Below, piece after piece: positions 33,140 to 42,072 of a DNA stretch of 59,059 bases. The DNA is from Parendozoicomonas sp. Alg238-R29 (GTDB taxonomy: Bacteria > Pseudomonadota > Gammaproteobacteria > Pseudomonadales > Endozoicomonadaceae). The position numbers and the translations under genes are program-made. The notes under the pieces were generated by a model, which was given only the letters and a program-made list of their open reading frames with translations, was not told the DNA's origin and did not search any database. Each line of letters opens with the position of its first letter. The stretch's first letter is position 1. The DNA lies in contig NZ_CAMZOG010000020.1 in NCBI RefSeq assembly GCF_947331445.1, positions 1 to 59,059 of the forward strand, read 5' to 3'.

Positions 33140-34213
33140 GTGAAGTTTTTTAAGTTGCCTGATCTAGGGGAAGGAATTCCCGAGGCAGAGATTGTTGAGT
33201 GGCATGTTCGCGAAGGGGAAACCGTTCGTGAAGATCAGGTGATTGTGTCTATGGAAACTGCCAAAGCGGTGGTGGAAGTTCCTTCTCCCTGTTCAGGGGT
33301 TATTGTCCGTCAGTTTGGTCAGCCAGGTGATTTAATTCATACTGGTGAATCGCTGGTGGAGTTTGAAGGTGCTGATGAAGACACAGGCACAGTCGTCGGT
33401 ACAATCAAAGAAGCTGAAACAGCTGGCGCCGATGATGAAGAACAGTTTTTTGTTGGAGCGTCGCCTTCAACCGCAAAAGTTCAGGAGATGGCAAAGCCGG
33501 TTATCTCACAACTCACCCGCAGCTTAGGTAATCCCGTTTCAGGTTATGAATTGGAACATGGTGAACCTCTGCGAGGTGTTCGTCGGGAAATGGCTCGTAG
33601 CATGGCACGTTCAGGTCGCGAAGTTGTTTCCGTGACCCTGTTTGCAGATGCGGACATTCATTTCTGGGGGGAAGGGGAAGACCTTACCGTCCGTGTAGTA
33701 CAGGCATTAACTGTCGCTTGTCAGGAAGAGCCTTCACTGAATGCCTGGTTTGATGAAGCAGCAGAGCAACGTCAGTTGATGGATGACGTTCATATCGGTT
33801 TAGCAGTGGACTCACCCCAAGGGCTTTTTGTACCGATTATCCGCGATGCCCAGAATCTTACTGCACAGCAAATTCGCGTTGAAATCAACAGACTCAAAAA
33901 TGGTGTGAAGCATCGAGAATTACCACCGGAAGCTTTTCAGGGGGCAACAATTTCTGTGAGCAATTTTGGTGCGTTAGGGTGTGGGAAATATGCCACTCCA
34001 GTTGTTGTTCCACCGGCTGTTGCCATTCTTGGAGTAGGTTCTGTTGATGATCAGGTTGTCCCTTATCGTGGGCAGCCTGCGGTTCACAGGGTTATTAGTT
34101 TGTCGTTGTCGTTTGATCATCGGGCGGCAACCGGAGGAGAAGCTGCAAGGTTTCTGAAAGTTGTCGTACAACATCTTGAACAAAAAGAAATGACAATTCA
34201 GTTGCAGGGATAA
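33140..34213 (+). CDS. bkdB: Branched-chain 2-oxoacid dehydrogenase E2 (lipoamide acyltransferase), unusual domains
   Basis: E2 transfers the acyl group from E1 to CoA. From the GTG at 33140 (GGAGG at 33129-33133) it has 357 residues. Residues 1-77 are a lipoyl domain with Lys42 in METAKAV. The peripheral subunit-binding domain is reduced: its first helix (KPVISQLTRSLG, 119-130) is present, but the usual loop and second helix are missing before GEPLRGVRREMA at 141-152. The catalytic domain ends in FDHRAATGGEAARF, where His327 is kept but the Asp of HxxxDG is replaced by Thr331. I recall similar HRxxTGG forms in related E2 proteins, so it may still be active. It is 5 kb from the E1 genes and no E3 is near. 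Confidence 0.85.
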   Translation: MKFFKLPDLGEGIPEAEIVEWHVREGETVREDQVIVSMETAKAVVEVPSPCSGVIVRQFGQPGDLIHTGESLVEFEGADEDTGTVVGTIKEAETAGADDEEQFFVGASPSTAKVQEMAKPVISQLTRSLGNPVSGYELEHGEPLRGVRREMARSMARSGREVVSVTLFADADIHFWGEGEDLTVRVVQALTVACQEEPSLNAWFDEAAEQRQLMDDVHIGLAVDSPQGLFVPIIRDAQNLTAQQIRVEINRLKNGVKHRELPPEAFQGATISVSNFGALGCGKYATPVVVPPAVAILGVGSVDDQVVPYRGQPAVHRVISLSLSFDHRAATGGEAARFLKVVVQHLEQKEMTIQLQG

Positions 34214-34445
34214 GCATTTCGTTTTACAAACATAGTAAGTAGGAAAAAATACATCGGGTTTAGCTGCGTTATCGGCCACCGATAGTTGTACTAAAAAGGA
34301 GGTATCTGCAGTACCTGCCGCATCAGGATGATGTGTCAGGAAGGATGACAAGAAAACAAAAACCGTTAACGCGGGGCAGGTTATGCTGTCGCTCCCAAAG
34401 CAGTAAAAATAAACACGTTTAATGCTTAAGGGTCAGGTAGAGAAT

Positions 34446-36368
34446 ATGGATATTTTCAATAATTACCAACAGCGTTATAAACAGAAAGAACAAGAGGAGA
34501 TGTCTCTGCAAGAGTATCTCCAGCGATGTAAGGAAGATCCTACCGCCTACGCCAACGCAGCAGAACGAATGCTGATGGCTATAGGTGAACCAGAAATCAT
34601 AGATACTTCTCGTGATTCGCACATGTCTCGGGTTTTTTCTAATAAATTGATTAAGCGCTTCAAAGGCTTTGAAGATTTCTATGGTATGGAAGATGCCATT
34701 CAACAGATTGTTTCTTACTTCAAACATGCTGCTCAGGGATTAGAAGAAAAGAAACAGATTATTTATCTGTTAGGTCCTGTTGGTGGTGGTAAATCTTCAC
34801 TGGCTGAAAAGTTGAAAAGCCTGATGGAGAAAGTTCCCTTTTATGCCATCAAGGGCTCTCCTGTTTTTGAATCACCACTTGGTCTTTTCAATCCTGCGGA
34901 AGATGCCAACATTCTTCAGGAGGAATATGGAATTCCTTCCCGTTATGTCCGTGGAATTATGTCGCCATGGGCGGTTAAACGATTGCACGAGTTTGGCGGT
35001 GATATCAGCCAGTTTCGGGTTGTGAAACTGTGCCCGAGCATTCTTGATCAAGTAGGTGTTGCGAAGACAGAACCTGGTGATGAGAACAATCAGGATATCT
35101 CAAGCCTGGTTGGCAAAGTGGATATTCGTCAGCTGGAAGAGTATTCACAGAACGACCCCGATGCTTATAGCTTCTCTGGTGCACTTTGTCGTGCAAACCA
35201 GGGTGTAATGGAATTCGTGGAGATGTTTAAAGCTCCTGTGAAGGTTTTGCACCCACTCCTGACAGCCACTCAGGAAGGTAACTACAACAGCACTGAAGGG
35301 ATGAGTGCGATTCCGTTCGATGGAATTATTCTGGCTCACTCTAATGAGTCTGAGTGGCAAACATTCCGCAATAACAAAACGAACGAAGCTTTCATTGATC
35401 GGGTTAATATTGTGAAGGTGCCCTATTGCACCCGTGTCAGCGAAGAGATCAAGATATACAGTAAACTGCTGGAACACAGCTCACTGAAAGATGCACCTTG
35501 TGCGCCAGACACGCTCAAGATGCTGGCGCAGTTCACCACGCTTTCACGGATCAAAGAACCAGAGAACTCCAATGTGTTCTCTAAGATGCGTGTTTATGAT
35601 GGTGAAAGCCTGAAAGATACCGATCCACAGGCCAAACCTTTGCAGGAGTATAAGGATGCAGCTGGTGTGGATGAAGGGATGGAAGGTTTGTCCACTCGAT
35701 TTGCGTTCAAAATCCTCTCCAAAGTTTTCAACTTTGATCCTTCAGAGGTTGCGGCTAACCCTGTGCACCTGCTGTATGTTCTGGAAAGAGAGATTGAGCA
35801 GCAGCAGTTCCCTCAGGAGACCCATGAGCGCTATCTGCGCTATGTGAAAGAGTTTCTGGCTCCCAAGTACATTGAGTTCCTTGGTAAGGAAATCCAGACG
35901 GCTTATCTGGAATCTTACTCAGAATATGGCCAGAACATTTTCGATCGCTATATCACCTATGCGGATTTCTGGATTCAAGACCAGGAATATCGTGATCCTG
36001 AAACCGGCGATATTCTTGATCGTGGTGCCATCAATGATGAGTTGGAGAAGATCGAGAAGGCAGCCAGCATTGCGAATCCAAAGGATTTTCGGAACGAGGT
36101 TGTAAACTTTGTACTGCGTGCCCGTGCTGGTAATGATGGCAAAAATCCAAGCTGGCTTAGCTACGAGAAAATGCGCTCAGTGATTGAGAAGAAAATGTTC
36201 TCAAACACAGAAGACCTGTTACCGGTTATCAGCTTTAACGCCAAGGGTAGTCAGGAAGAACAGCGCAAACACACTGAGTTTGTTAAGCGGATGATGGAGC
36301 GTGGTTACACGGAAAAACAGGTGCGCTTGCTCTCTGAATGGTATATCCGGGTGCGTAAATCCCAGTAA
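34446..36368 (+). CDS. yeaG: PrkA-type AAA+ serine protein kinase (YeaG)
   Basis: YeaG/PrkA is a cytoplasmic AAA+ protein tied to stress and nitrogen starvation and reported to have kinase activity. The 640 residues match E. coli YeaG along the whole length. Walker A GPVGGGKSS starts at 110; FNPQEDA-like LFNPAEDANIL, KTEPGDENNQDISSLVGKVD and ILAHSNESEW follow, and the PrkA C-terminal domain ends VRLLSEWYIRVRKSQ. The start is the ATG at 34446, with AGGTAGAG upstream. It is followed by yeaH and ycgB in the same order as in other gammaproteobacteria. Confidence 0.95.
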   Translation: MDIFNNYQQRYKQKEQEEMSLQEYLQRCKEDPTAYANAAERMLMAIGEPEIIDTSRDSHMSRVFSNKLIKRFKGFEDFYGMEDAIQQIVSYFKHAAQGLEEKKQIIYLLGPVGGGKSSLAEKLKSLMEKVPFYAIKGSPVFESPLGLFNPAEDANILQEEYGIPSRYVRGIMSPWAVKRLHEFGGDISQFRVVKLCPSILDQVGVAKTEPGDENNQDISSLVGKVDIRQLEEYSQNDPDAYSFSGALCRANQGVMEFVEMFKAPVKVLHPLLTATQEGNYNSTEGMSAIPFDGIILAHSNESEWQTFRNNKTNEAFIDRVNIVKVPYCTRVSEEIKIYSKLLEHSSLKDAPCAPDTLKMLAQFTTLSRIKEPENSNVFSKMRVYDGESLKDTDPQAKPLQEYKDAAGVDEGMEGLSTRFAFKILSKVFNFDPSEVAANPVHLLYVLEREIEQQQFPQETHERYLRYVKEFLAPKYIEFLGKEIQTAYLESYSEYGQNIFDRYITYADFWIQDQEYRDPETGDILDRGAINDELEKIEKAASIANPKDFRNEVVNFVLRARAGNDGKNPSWLSYEKMRSVIEKKMFSNTEDLLPVISFNAKGSQEEQRKHTEFVKRMMERGYTEKQVRLLSEWYIRVRKSQ

Positions 36369-36535
36369 ACAACGATATTTAAGGTTGAAGCCTTAAAAAC
36401 AGCCATACTTATTAATGATGTAGATGTAAGACAGACGGGGCGAGGCGATCACCAGGGATTGTGAGTACGGTGCCAAGGATGGTGCCGGTCTCGCCCCAGA
36501 CGTCTCTTAGCAGCATCGCGGCACAGGGAGTGCGC

Positions 36536-37813
36536 ATGAGCATCATCATCGACAGACGGCTCAATGGCAAAAACAAAAGCACTGTAAATCGCCAGCGCTT
36601 TATGAACCGTTATCGGAAGCATATTAAGAAAGCTGTTTCTGAAGCAGTGAATAAACGCAGTATTACCGACGTCGAGAGTGGCAGTAGTATTACCATTCCC
36701 CGCAGAGATTTGTCTGAGCCTATCTTCCATCATGGAACCGGCGGTTTGCATCAGCAAGTCATGCCCGGCAATAAAGAATTTGTTTCTGGCGACCGTATCA
36801 AGCGCCCACCCGGCGGTGGTGGTCAGGGTGGTTCTGGCAATGGTCAGGCTAGTGATCAAGGTGAAGGTATGGATGAATTTACCTTCAACATTAATCACGA
36901 TGAATTTCTGGAATTCATGTTTGATGGCCTTGAGTTGCCAAACATGCGAGAGAAACAACTTCATGAAACGGTAGAGTTTCGCACCCATCAGGCGGGGTTC
37001 ACTACAGATGGCCCACCTGATCGTTTAAATATCGTTCGTTCTCTACGCAGCGCCCATGCTCGTAGAATTGCATTATCTGGCGGTACTCGTCGTGAGATTC
37101 GTAAACTCAAGCGTGAGTTACGAGAGATGGAAGTACAGCCTGGATCTATGGACAAAGAACGGGCAGATGTTATTCGTGCAGAATTAAAAGAGCTGAATGG
37201 CAAAATGAAAAAACTGCCGTTCATTGATGATATTGATCTTCGCTATAACAACTTTGTGAAAGTGCCTCAGCCTTCCAATAAAGCGGTAATGTTCTGTGTA
37301 ATGGATGTGTCAGGTTCCATGACTCAGGAAATCAAGGATATGGCCAAGCGCTTCTTTATTCTGCTTTACCTGTTCCTGCAACGTAGCTACAAGCAGATAG
37401 AGGTGGTCTTTATTCGCCACCACACTGCTGCGAAGGAAGTGGATGAGGATGACTTTTTCTACTCACGGGAAACTGGCGGAACAATAGTTTCCAGCGCATT
37501 AGAAATGACCAGAGATATTATTACCAAGCGTTACTCCCCCAGCGACTGGAACATTTATGTGGCGCAAGCCTCTGACGGTGATAACTGGGAAGGTGATTCT
37601 TCTGTATGCAGCAAGATTCTGGTTAATGGTTTGATGCCGCTGGTTCAGTATTTCTCGTATGTAGAAATTACTGATCGTCAGCATCAGAACTTATGGCGTG
37701 AATACGAAACCATCCAGGATGGATATTCTGACACTTTTGCCATGCAACAAATAAAAACAGCGGCGGATATTTATCCCGTATTCCGCAAACTGTTTGAAAA
37801 AAAGGAAGCATGA
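36536..37813 (+). CDS. yeaH: UPF0229 protein YeaH, VWA domain
   Basis: A 425-residue protein of the UPF0229/DUF444 family that partners the YeaG kinase in the starvation response. The N-terminal half is basic and includes a Gly-rich linker ([14 protein letters not shown]). The C-terminal half is a von Willebrand A domain with the MIDAS motif in MDVSGSMTQ and later [11 protein letters not shown]. The ATG at 36536 has GGGAG at 36526-36530; the longer open frame from 36461 lacks a ribosome site. The stop overlaps the SpoVR-like gene start (ATGATG), so the two are coupled. Confidence 0.93.
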   Translation: MSIIIDRRLNGKNKSTVNRQRFMNRYRKHIKKAVSEAVNKRSITDVESGSSITIPRRDLSEPIFHHGTGGLHQQVMPGNKEFVSGDRIKRPPGGGGQGGSGNGQASDQGEGMDEFTFNINHDEFLEFMFDGLELPNMREKQLHETVEFRTHQAGFTTDGPPDRLNIVRSLRSAHARRIALSGGTRREIRKLKRELREMEVQPGSMDKERADVIRAELKELNGKMKKLPFIDDIDLRYNNFVKVPQPSNKAVMFCVMDVSGSMTQEIKDMAKRFFILLYLFLQRSYKQIEVVFIRHHTAAKEVDEDDFFYSRETGGTIVSSALEMTRDIITKRYSPSDWNIYVAQASDGDNWEGDSSVCSKILVNGLMPLVQYFSYVEITDRQHQNLWREYETIQDGYSDTFAMQQIKTAADIYPVFRKLFEKKEA

Positions 37814-39384
37814 TGGAAGACCAGCAGGAAGCTGTGCAGAACAACAGCGAAGGTAGAAAGAAGGAACCTCTGACAACAGGGGCAGACTGGACTTTTGATC
37901 TTATTCAGCAGTACGACAGCGAGCTGGCAAGGATTGCTAAAGAGTTCCGTCTTGATACGTATCCCAACCAGATTGAAGTGATTAGCTCCGAGCAGATGCT
38001 GGATGCTTATGCCTCTGTTGGTATGCCGCTGATGTATAACCACTGGTCTTTTGGTAAGCATTTTCTAAGTAACCAAGAGCGTTATCAGAGCGGCCATATG
38101 GGGCTGGCTTACGAAATTGTTATTAACTCGAACCCTTGTATTGCCTATCTGATGGAAGAAAACACCATGGCAATGCAGATTCTGGTGCTTGCTCACGCAA
38201 GCTACGGGCACAACTCCTTCTTTAAGGGGAATTATCTTTTCCGTACCTGGACAGATGCAGAATCCATCATTGATTATCTGATGTTTGCTAAAGGCTACAT
38301 CTCCCAGTGTGAAGAAAAATATGGTGTGGAGAGTGTAGAAGAAATTCTGGATGCAAGTCACGCTCTGATGAATCAGGGGGTGAATCGTTACAAGCGCCCG
38401 CGTCCATTATCAGCGGGTGAGGAAGAGAAGCGGCAAGAGGAGCGTGCCGAATATATACAAAGAACCTTGAATGATATTTGGAGCACGATACCGCAACAGG
38501 AAAAAGCAGCTGAGAAAAGTACAGAGCGATTCCCGAAAGACCCAGAAGAGAACATTCTGTATTTCATTGAAAAGCATGCTCCCTTGTTGGAAACATGGCA
38601 GCGGGAGCTGGTTCGTATCGTTAGAAAGGTAGCACAATATTTTTATCCACAGCGCCAGACCCAGGTTATGAATGAAGGCTGGGCAACATTCTGGCATTAC
38701 ACCCTAATGCACAAACTTTATGATGAGGGGCTGATTAACGAAGGCTATATGCTGGAGTTTTTACACTCCCATACCAGCGTAATTTTCCAACCTGAATTTG
38801 ATGATCGCCGATTCTCGGGTATTAACCCTTATACGCTGGGTTTCAAGATGTTTATGGATATTAAACGCATCTGTGAAGAACCAACGGAAGAAGATAAGAG
38901 TTGGTTCCCAGAAATTGCGGGTACAGACTGGCTTGACGCTGTTCATCATGCCATGAAGAACTTCAAGGATGAGAGTTTCATTCTGCAATACCTCTCCCCC
39001 AAGGTTATGCGTGATATGCATCTGTTCAGTATTGTGGATAACGAAAAGAATGCTTATCTGGAAGTGGACGCCATCCACGATGACGCTGGCTACCGTAAGG
39101 TAAGAGAATCATTGGCAGCGCAATATAACCTGGGTAATCGTGAACCAAATATTCAGGTGTATAACGTAAACGTGAAAGGAGATCGCTCTCTGACTTTGCG
39201 CCACTTTATGCATCAGGGGCGCCCGCTTGGTGATAGCTCCGCAGAGATCGTGAAACATATCCACAGACTCTGGAAGTTTGATGTGAAGTTGGAGAGTGCA
39301 GAAGGAAATGATGTGAAGAAAACGATTTCCTGTCCAAAGGAATCAGAGAAGAGTCGGTCAGGGGCCATTATTGAAATGGCATAG
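37810..39384 (+). CDS. ycgB: SpoVR family protein (YcgB)
   Basis: A 524-residue SpoVR-like protein, the third partner of yeaG and yeaH. Conserved segments include [43 protein letters not shown] and [14 protein letters not shown]; the last two hold conserved His, Glu and Trp residues suggestive of a metal site. The function is unknown beyond a link to stress and, in Bacillus, the spore cortex. It starts at 37810 or 37813 (ATGATG), overlapping yeaH. A strong terminator follows, closing a three-gene operon. Confidence 0.93.
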   Translation: MMEDQQEAVQNNSEGRKKEPLTTGADWTFDLIQQYDSELARIAKEFRLDTYPNQIEVISSEQMLDAYASVGMPLMYNHWSFGKHFLSNQERYQSGHMGLAYEIVINSNPCIAYLMEENTMAMQILVLAHASYGHNSFFKGNYLFRTWTDAESIIDYLMFAKGYISQCEEKYGVESVEEILDASHALMNQGVNRYKRPRPLSAGEEEKRQEERAEYIQRTLNDIWSTIPQQEKAAEKSTERFPKDPEENILYFIEKHAPLLETWQRELVRIVRKVAQYFYPQRQTQVMNEGWATFWHYTLMHKLYDEGLINEGYMLEFLHSHTSVIFQPEFDDRRFSGINPYTLGFKMFMDIKRICEEPTEEDKSWFPEIAGTDWLDAVHHAMKNFKDESFILQYLSPKVMRDMHLFSIVDNEKNAYLEVDAIHDDAGYRKVRESLAAQYNLGNREPNIQVYNVNVKGDRSLTLRHFMHQGRPLGDSSAEIVKHIHRLWKFDVKLESAEGNDVKKTISCPKESEKSRSGAIIEMA

Positions 39385-39403
39385 TCGTTCGTGAAATTGA
39401 AAA

Positions 39404-39430
39404 GGGAGCCTGACCTGGCTCCCTTTTTTT
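39404..39430 (+). terminator. Strong terminator after ycgB
   Basis: GGGAGCC (39404-39410) pairs with GGCTCCC (39417-39423) around a 6-base loop and is followed by seven T (39424-39430). A preceding AAA also allows use from the minus strand for the lipoprotein gene. Confidence 0.9.
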
Positions 39431-39439
39431 ACCCGAAAA

Positions 39440-40009
39440 TCAGCGTTTTATAACTCTGATTTCTGCCCTGCGGTTTTGACTGCGGTTATTCTCCGATGAG
39501 TTTGCCACTCGTGGTGATAGCTCACCTTTGCCAGATATCTTTATTTGATTTGCTGGAACACCTTTCGCTTTCAGATAGGTTTTCACAGCTTTTGCCCGTT
39601 TGAACGACAGAGCCTGATTATAAGCTTCTTCGCCAAGGTCACAGGCATGACCGGTTACATCAACCATCATGCCTGATTTGACGTCTCTAGCCAGCTTATC
39701 AAGAAAGTCTTTCTGCTCTTTGCTCAAAGCTGAAGAATCAAGATCAAACTGCATAACAGCCATGCCGTTATCAGCATTTGCACAGGCCACACCAGAAATC
39801 AGTGCACCTGCAACAAAGGCTACGCCACCTGTTGCCAGATCGAAAGCTGCGGCTGGTAAACCCAGAGCCAGGCCTCCTTTAGCAGAACAAAGAGACCAGT
39901 CGTCAGAAGGTTTGTATGCGGAACCAGCCTGATAGCCAGAAGAGGCACAGCCGGTAAGAAACACAAAGATGAGTATCAGCGCCGATACTCCGGGAAGTTT
40001 TTTACTCAC
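39440..40009 (-). CDS. OmpA-family outer-membrane lipoprotein
   Basis: A lipoprotein that likely anchors the outer membrane to peptidoglycan. From the GTG at 40009 (GGAG seven bases upstream) it has 189 residues. The lipobox LTGC puts the lipidated Cys at residue 21. A Gly/Ala-rich hydrophobic stretch (GLALGLPAAAFDLATGG and following) lies in the middle. The C-terminal OmpA domain has VDVTGHACDLG, QALSFKRAKAVKTYL and NNRSQNRRAEIRVI, the residues that bind diaminopimelate. A longer frame from 40051 is possible but would bury the signal peptide. The hydrophobic middle segment resembles glycine-zipper proteins. Confidence 0.88.
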   Translation of the reverse strand: MSKKLPGVSALILIFVFLTGCASSGYQAGSAYKPSDDWSLCSAKGGLALGLPAAAFDLATGGVAFVAGALISGVACANADNGMAVMQFDLDSSALSKEQKDFLDKLARDVKSGMMVDVTGHACDLGEEAYNQALSFKRAKAVKTYLKAKGVPANQIKISGKGELSPRVANSSENNRSQNRRAEIRVIKR

Positions 40010-40231
40010 GGTACTACTCCATCCATGAAGTGATTTTTGAGTCCTTTCCACACTGGAGCAGAAGGTTCAGAGAAAACATTCAGCCCGGTCTGTAAAGTCA
40101 ATTTGAGTATAGCGTTGGGCAGAAGCCAGACTTTACCGAAATGGGGTGAAATCACTTTGTGGATTGGTATAGACGTTTTCCTGTCGAAAATACCTTGGAT
40201 GAAGCGCAGAAACGGCCATAAATATTGCGAT

Positions 40232-41128
40232 TTACATGCTCAGCCCTGTGATCTTATGCTGATGTGTGAGTAATTTGTCGATAAGAAGCGTCAGAGCTTT
40301 AGGTTGGTGCTTTCGTCTTCGGTAATAAAGATAGGCTTGGCGAACTTCCAGCTGATGTTGGGGGAGTACCTGAGCCAGATTGTTCTTATCTGGAAGGTGG
40401 TGAATGGGAATTGAACCAATGCCGATGCCAGCTTCCACAGCTCGAATCAGCATTTTTACATCATTAACAACCATTCGTGCCTTAATTCTGTAAGAAAAAG
40501 CATCTCGCTCTGGCATGGTGAAATGCAGCACTCTTTTTTGTTGAACGCTTATCCAGTCGTGAGTATCCAGTTCTTCAATTGTGTGTGGTTCTCCATGCTT
40601 GTCGAGATAAGATTTCGAGGCATACAGGCCATCGCAGGATTTCATAAATGGCCGTGCAATCAGATCTGATTGCCTGCCGGAGTTAAACCCAAGAACCAGG
40701 TCTCTGTCTGACTCCGGCACACTGTCGTCCAGATTTAGGCGAATATCTATGGAGACTTTCGGATAATCAAGAATAAACTCTTCAACGAGATCACCAATGC
40801 CAGACTGGTATATGGTGTAAGGGACAATCAGACGAATATTGCCCTTTATTTGTTGTTCTTCATAAAGAAGTTCTGCCAGTTCCATCTCACTTTGTTCGAA
40901 TTCTCCGGAGAGGCGATTGAAAAAAATCTGACCTGTTTGCGTGGCTGAAAGATTTCGACCCTTGCGCTCAAGCAACCGAACACCAAGGCGACCCTCCAGT
41001 GCGGTCAGGCGACGGGACATGGTCGATACCGGTAAGTGCAGGTTCTGGGAAGCTTTTTGAAGAGAGCCACTCTCAACAACGTGGCAGAAAAGATAAAGGT
41101 CGTCGAAGTTTCCAAATATGGAATTCAT
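40232..41128 (-). CDS. LysR family regulator
   Basis: A 298-residue transcription factor with an N-terminal helix-turn-helix (FDDLYLFCHVVESGSLQKAS, then LPVSTMSRRLTALEGRLGVRLL) and a C-terminal effector domain of the CrgA-like group. It is divergent from a small DUF2798 gene, with an 88-base gap; such LysR-DUF2798 pairs suggest direct control. Targets and inducer are unknown. Confidence 0.9.
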   Translation of the reverse strand: MNSIFGNFDDLYLFCHVVESGSLQKASQNLHLPVSTMSRRLTALEGRLGVRLLERKGRNLSATQTGQIFFNRLSGEFEQSEMELAELLYEEQQIKGNIRLIVPYTIYQSGIGDLVEEFILDYPKVSIDIRLNLDDSVPESDRDLVLGFNSGRQSDLIARPFMKSCDGLYASKSYLDKHGEPHTIEELDTHDWISVQQKRVLHFTMPERDAFSYRIKARMVVNDVKMLIRAVEAGIGIGSIPIHHLPDKNNLAQVLPQHQLEVRQAYLYYRRRKHQPKALTLLIDKLLTHQHKITGLSM

Positions 41129-41216
41129 GTTTTAAAAACTGCGTGTTTTTTCCATAAGGCGAAAGTATTCATCTGGCGATAGTTTATAGCAAGAGCATTT
41201 TTTGAAGGTTTTTTTA

Positions 41217-41444
41217 GTGAATAGAAAGTTGTTTTGGGTGACCTCTATTTTAGGGGCCGGTGTTATGTCTCTGGTTATGTCTGGCCTGATTTCAACAATC
41301 AATAATGGTCTGGATCACATGACATTTATGGGATGGATGCGTAGTTTTATTATCTCCTGGCCGATTGCATTTACCATGAATATTCTGGTGTTACCTAGTG
41401 TACGTTCACTGGCTGTAATGGTTTGCCCGGAAAAAGCAATCTAG
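41217..41444 (+). CDS. DUF2798 small membrane protein
   Basis: 75 residues with two membrane spans. The wording MSLVMSGLISTINNGLDHM, then WMRSFIISWPIAFTMNILVLPSVRSL, is typical of DUF2798, a family of small inner-membrane proteins of unknown role. The GTG at 41217 (GAAGG about 9 bases upstream) gives a natural N-terminus MNRKLFWV; a TTG at 41202 is less likely. It is divergent from a LysR gene. The following 200 bases, up to the H-NS-like gene, are AT-rich and hold no other gene. Confidence 0.75.
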   Translation: MNRKLFWVTSILGAGVMSLVMSGLISTINNGLDHMTFMGWMRSFIISWPIAFTMNILVLPSVRSLAVMVCPEKAI

Positions 41445-41644
41445 CCATCAATACAACAAATGATGTCGCAACAATAAAAAGCACATCGCACTGCAGAATA
41501 TATTATGGTTATTAAAAATGGGAATATGATCTTATCTATTCCTATTTTTAAAATCTGAAAATAAAATGATTTGCAGTTGTCAGTCTGGAGTCTATTACCT
41601 ATTTTTCAATCGCCTTTATTGTGTCAGAAGCGAGGGTCTGATTC

Positions 41645-42064
41645 GTGAATATATTCGAGGAAGTGATGCACCGCTTGAGCAGCAAAACCCGTATGCGCGG
41701 GTTGTTCCGGGATGTGCACATTGAAGATCTGGAGAGAATTGTTTCCAGATTACAGGATGTTTTGGAAGAAAAACGCGAAGCTGTCAGCGCGGAAAAAGAG
41801 AAGCTTCAAGAGAAAAAAAATAGCATTGATGCTATACGAAAACTTATGGAGGAGCGTGGGGTTTCTCTGGAAGACTTTGGTCAGACGCTGCCTGGGGAAA
41901 AGAAAAAACGCAATATCAAACGCTTCCTGTTTGAATATCAGGATAGTGACGGAAGCGTCCATCAGTGGGAAGGTTCGCTGACTGGCCGTGCTCCAAAAAT
42001 ATTTCAGGATTATCTGCAGCGTTCTGGCAAGGAAAGGTCAGACTGCATCATTGAATCACGCTGA
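41645..42064 (+). CDS. H-NS-family nucleoid protein
   Basis: A 139-residue DNA-binding protein of the H-NS type, which silences AT-rich and acquired DNA. Residues 20-75 form a charged coiled coil for oligomerisation (DLERIVSRLQDVLEEKREAV). The C-terminal domain reads YQDSDGSVHQWEGSLTGRAP, the H-NS pattern of Tyr, Asp-Gly and Trp followed by an AT-hook-like Gly-Arg-x-Pro. The first 20 residues are basic. The start is a GTG with GAGGG upstream. It ends 9 bases before the convergent phoR. The AT-rich upstream region suggests self-control. Confidence 0.8.
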   Translation: MNIFEEVMHRLSSKTRMRGLFRDVHIEDLERIVSRLQDVLEEKREAVSAEKEKLQEKKNSIDAIRKLMEERGVSLEDFGQTLPGEKKKRNIKRFLFEYQDSDGSVHQWEGSLTGRAPKIFQDYLQRSGKERSDCIIESR

Positions 42065-42072
42065 TTTTCTTA

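Noticed and set aside
40037-40273. 78-codon plus-strand frame before the LysR gene
   Set aside because: It overlaps the end of the LysR gene in antisense and the lipoprotein promoter side, and has no ribosome site or family resemblance.
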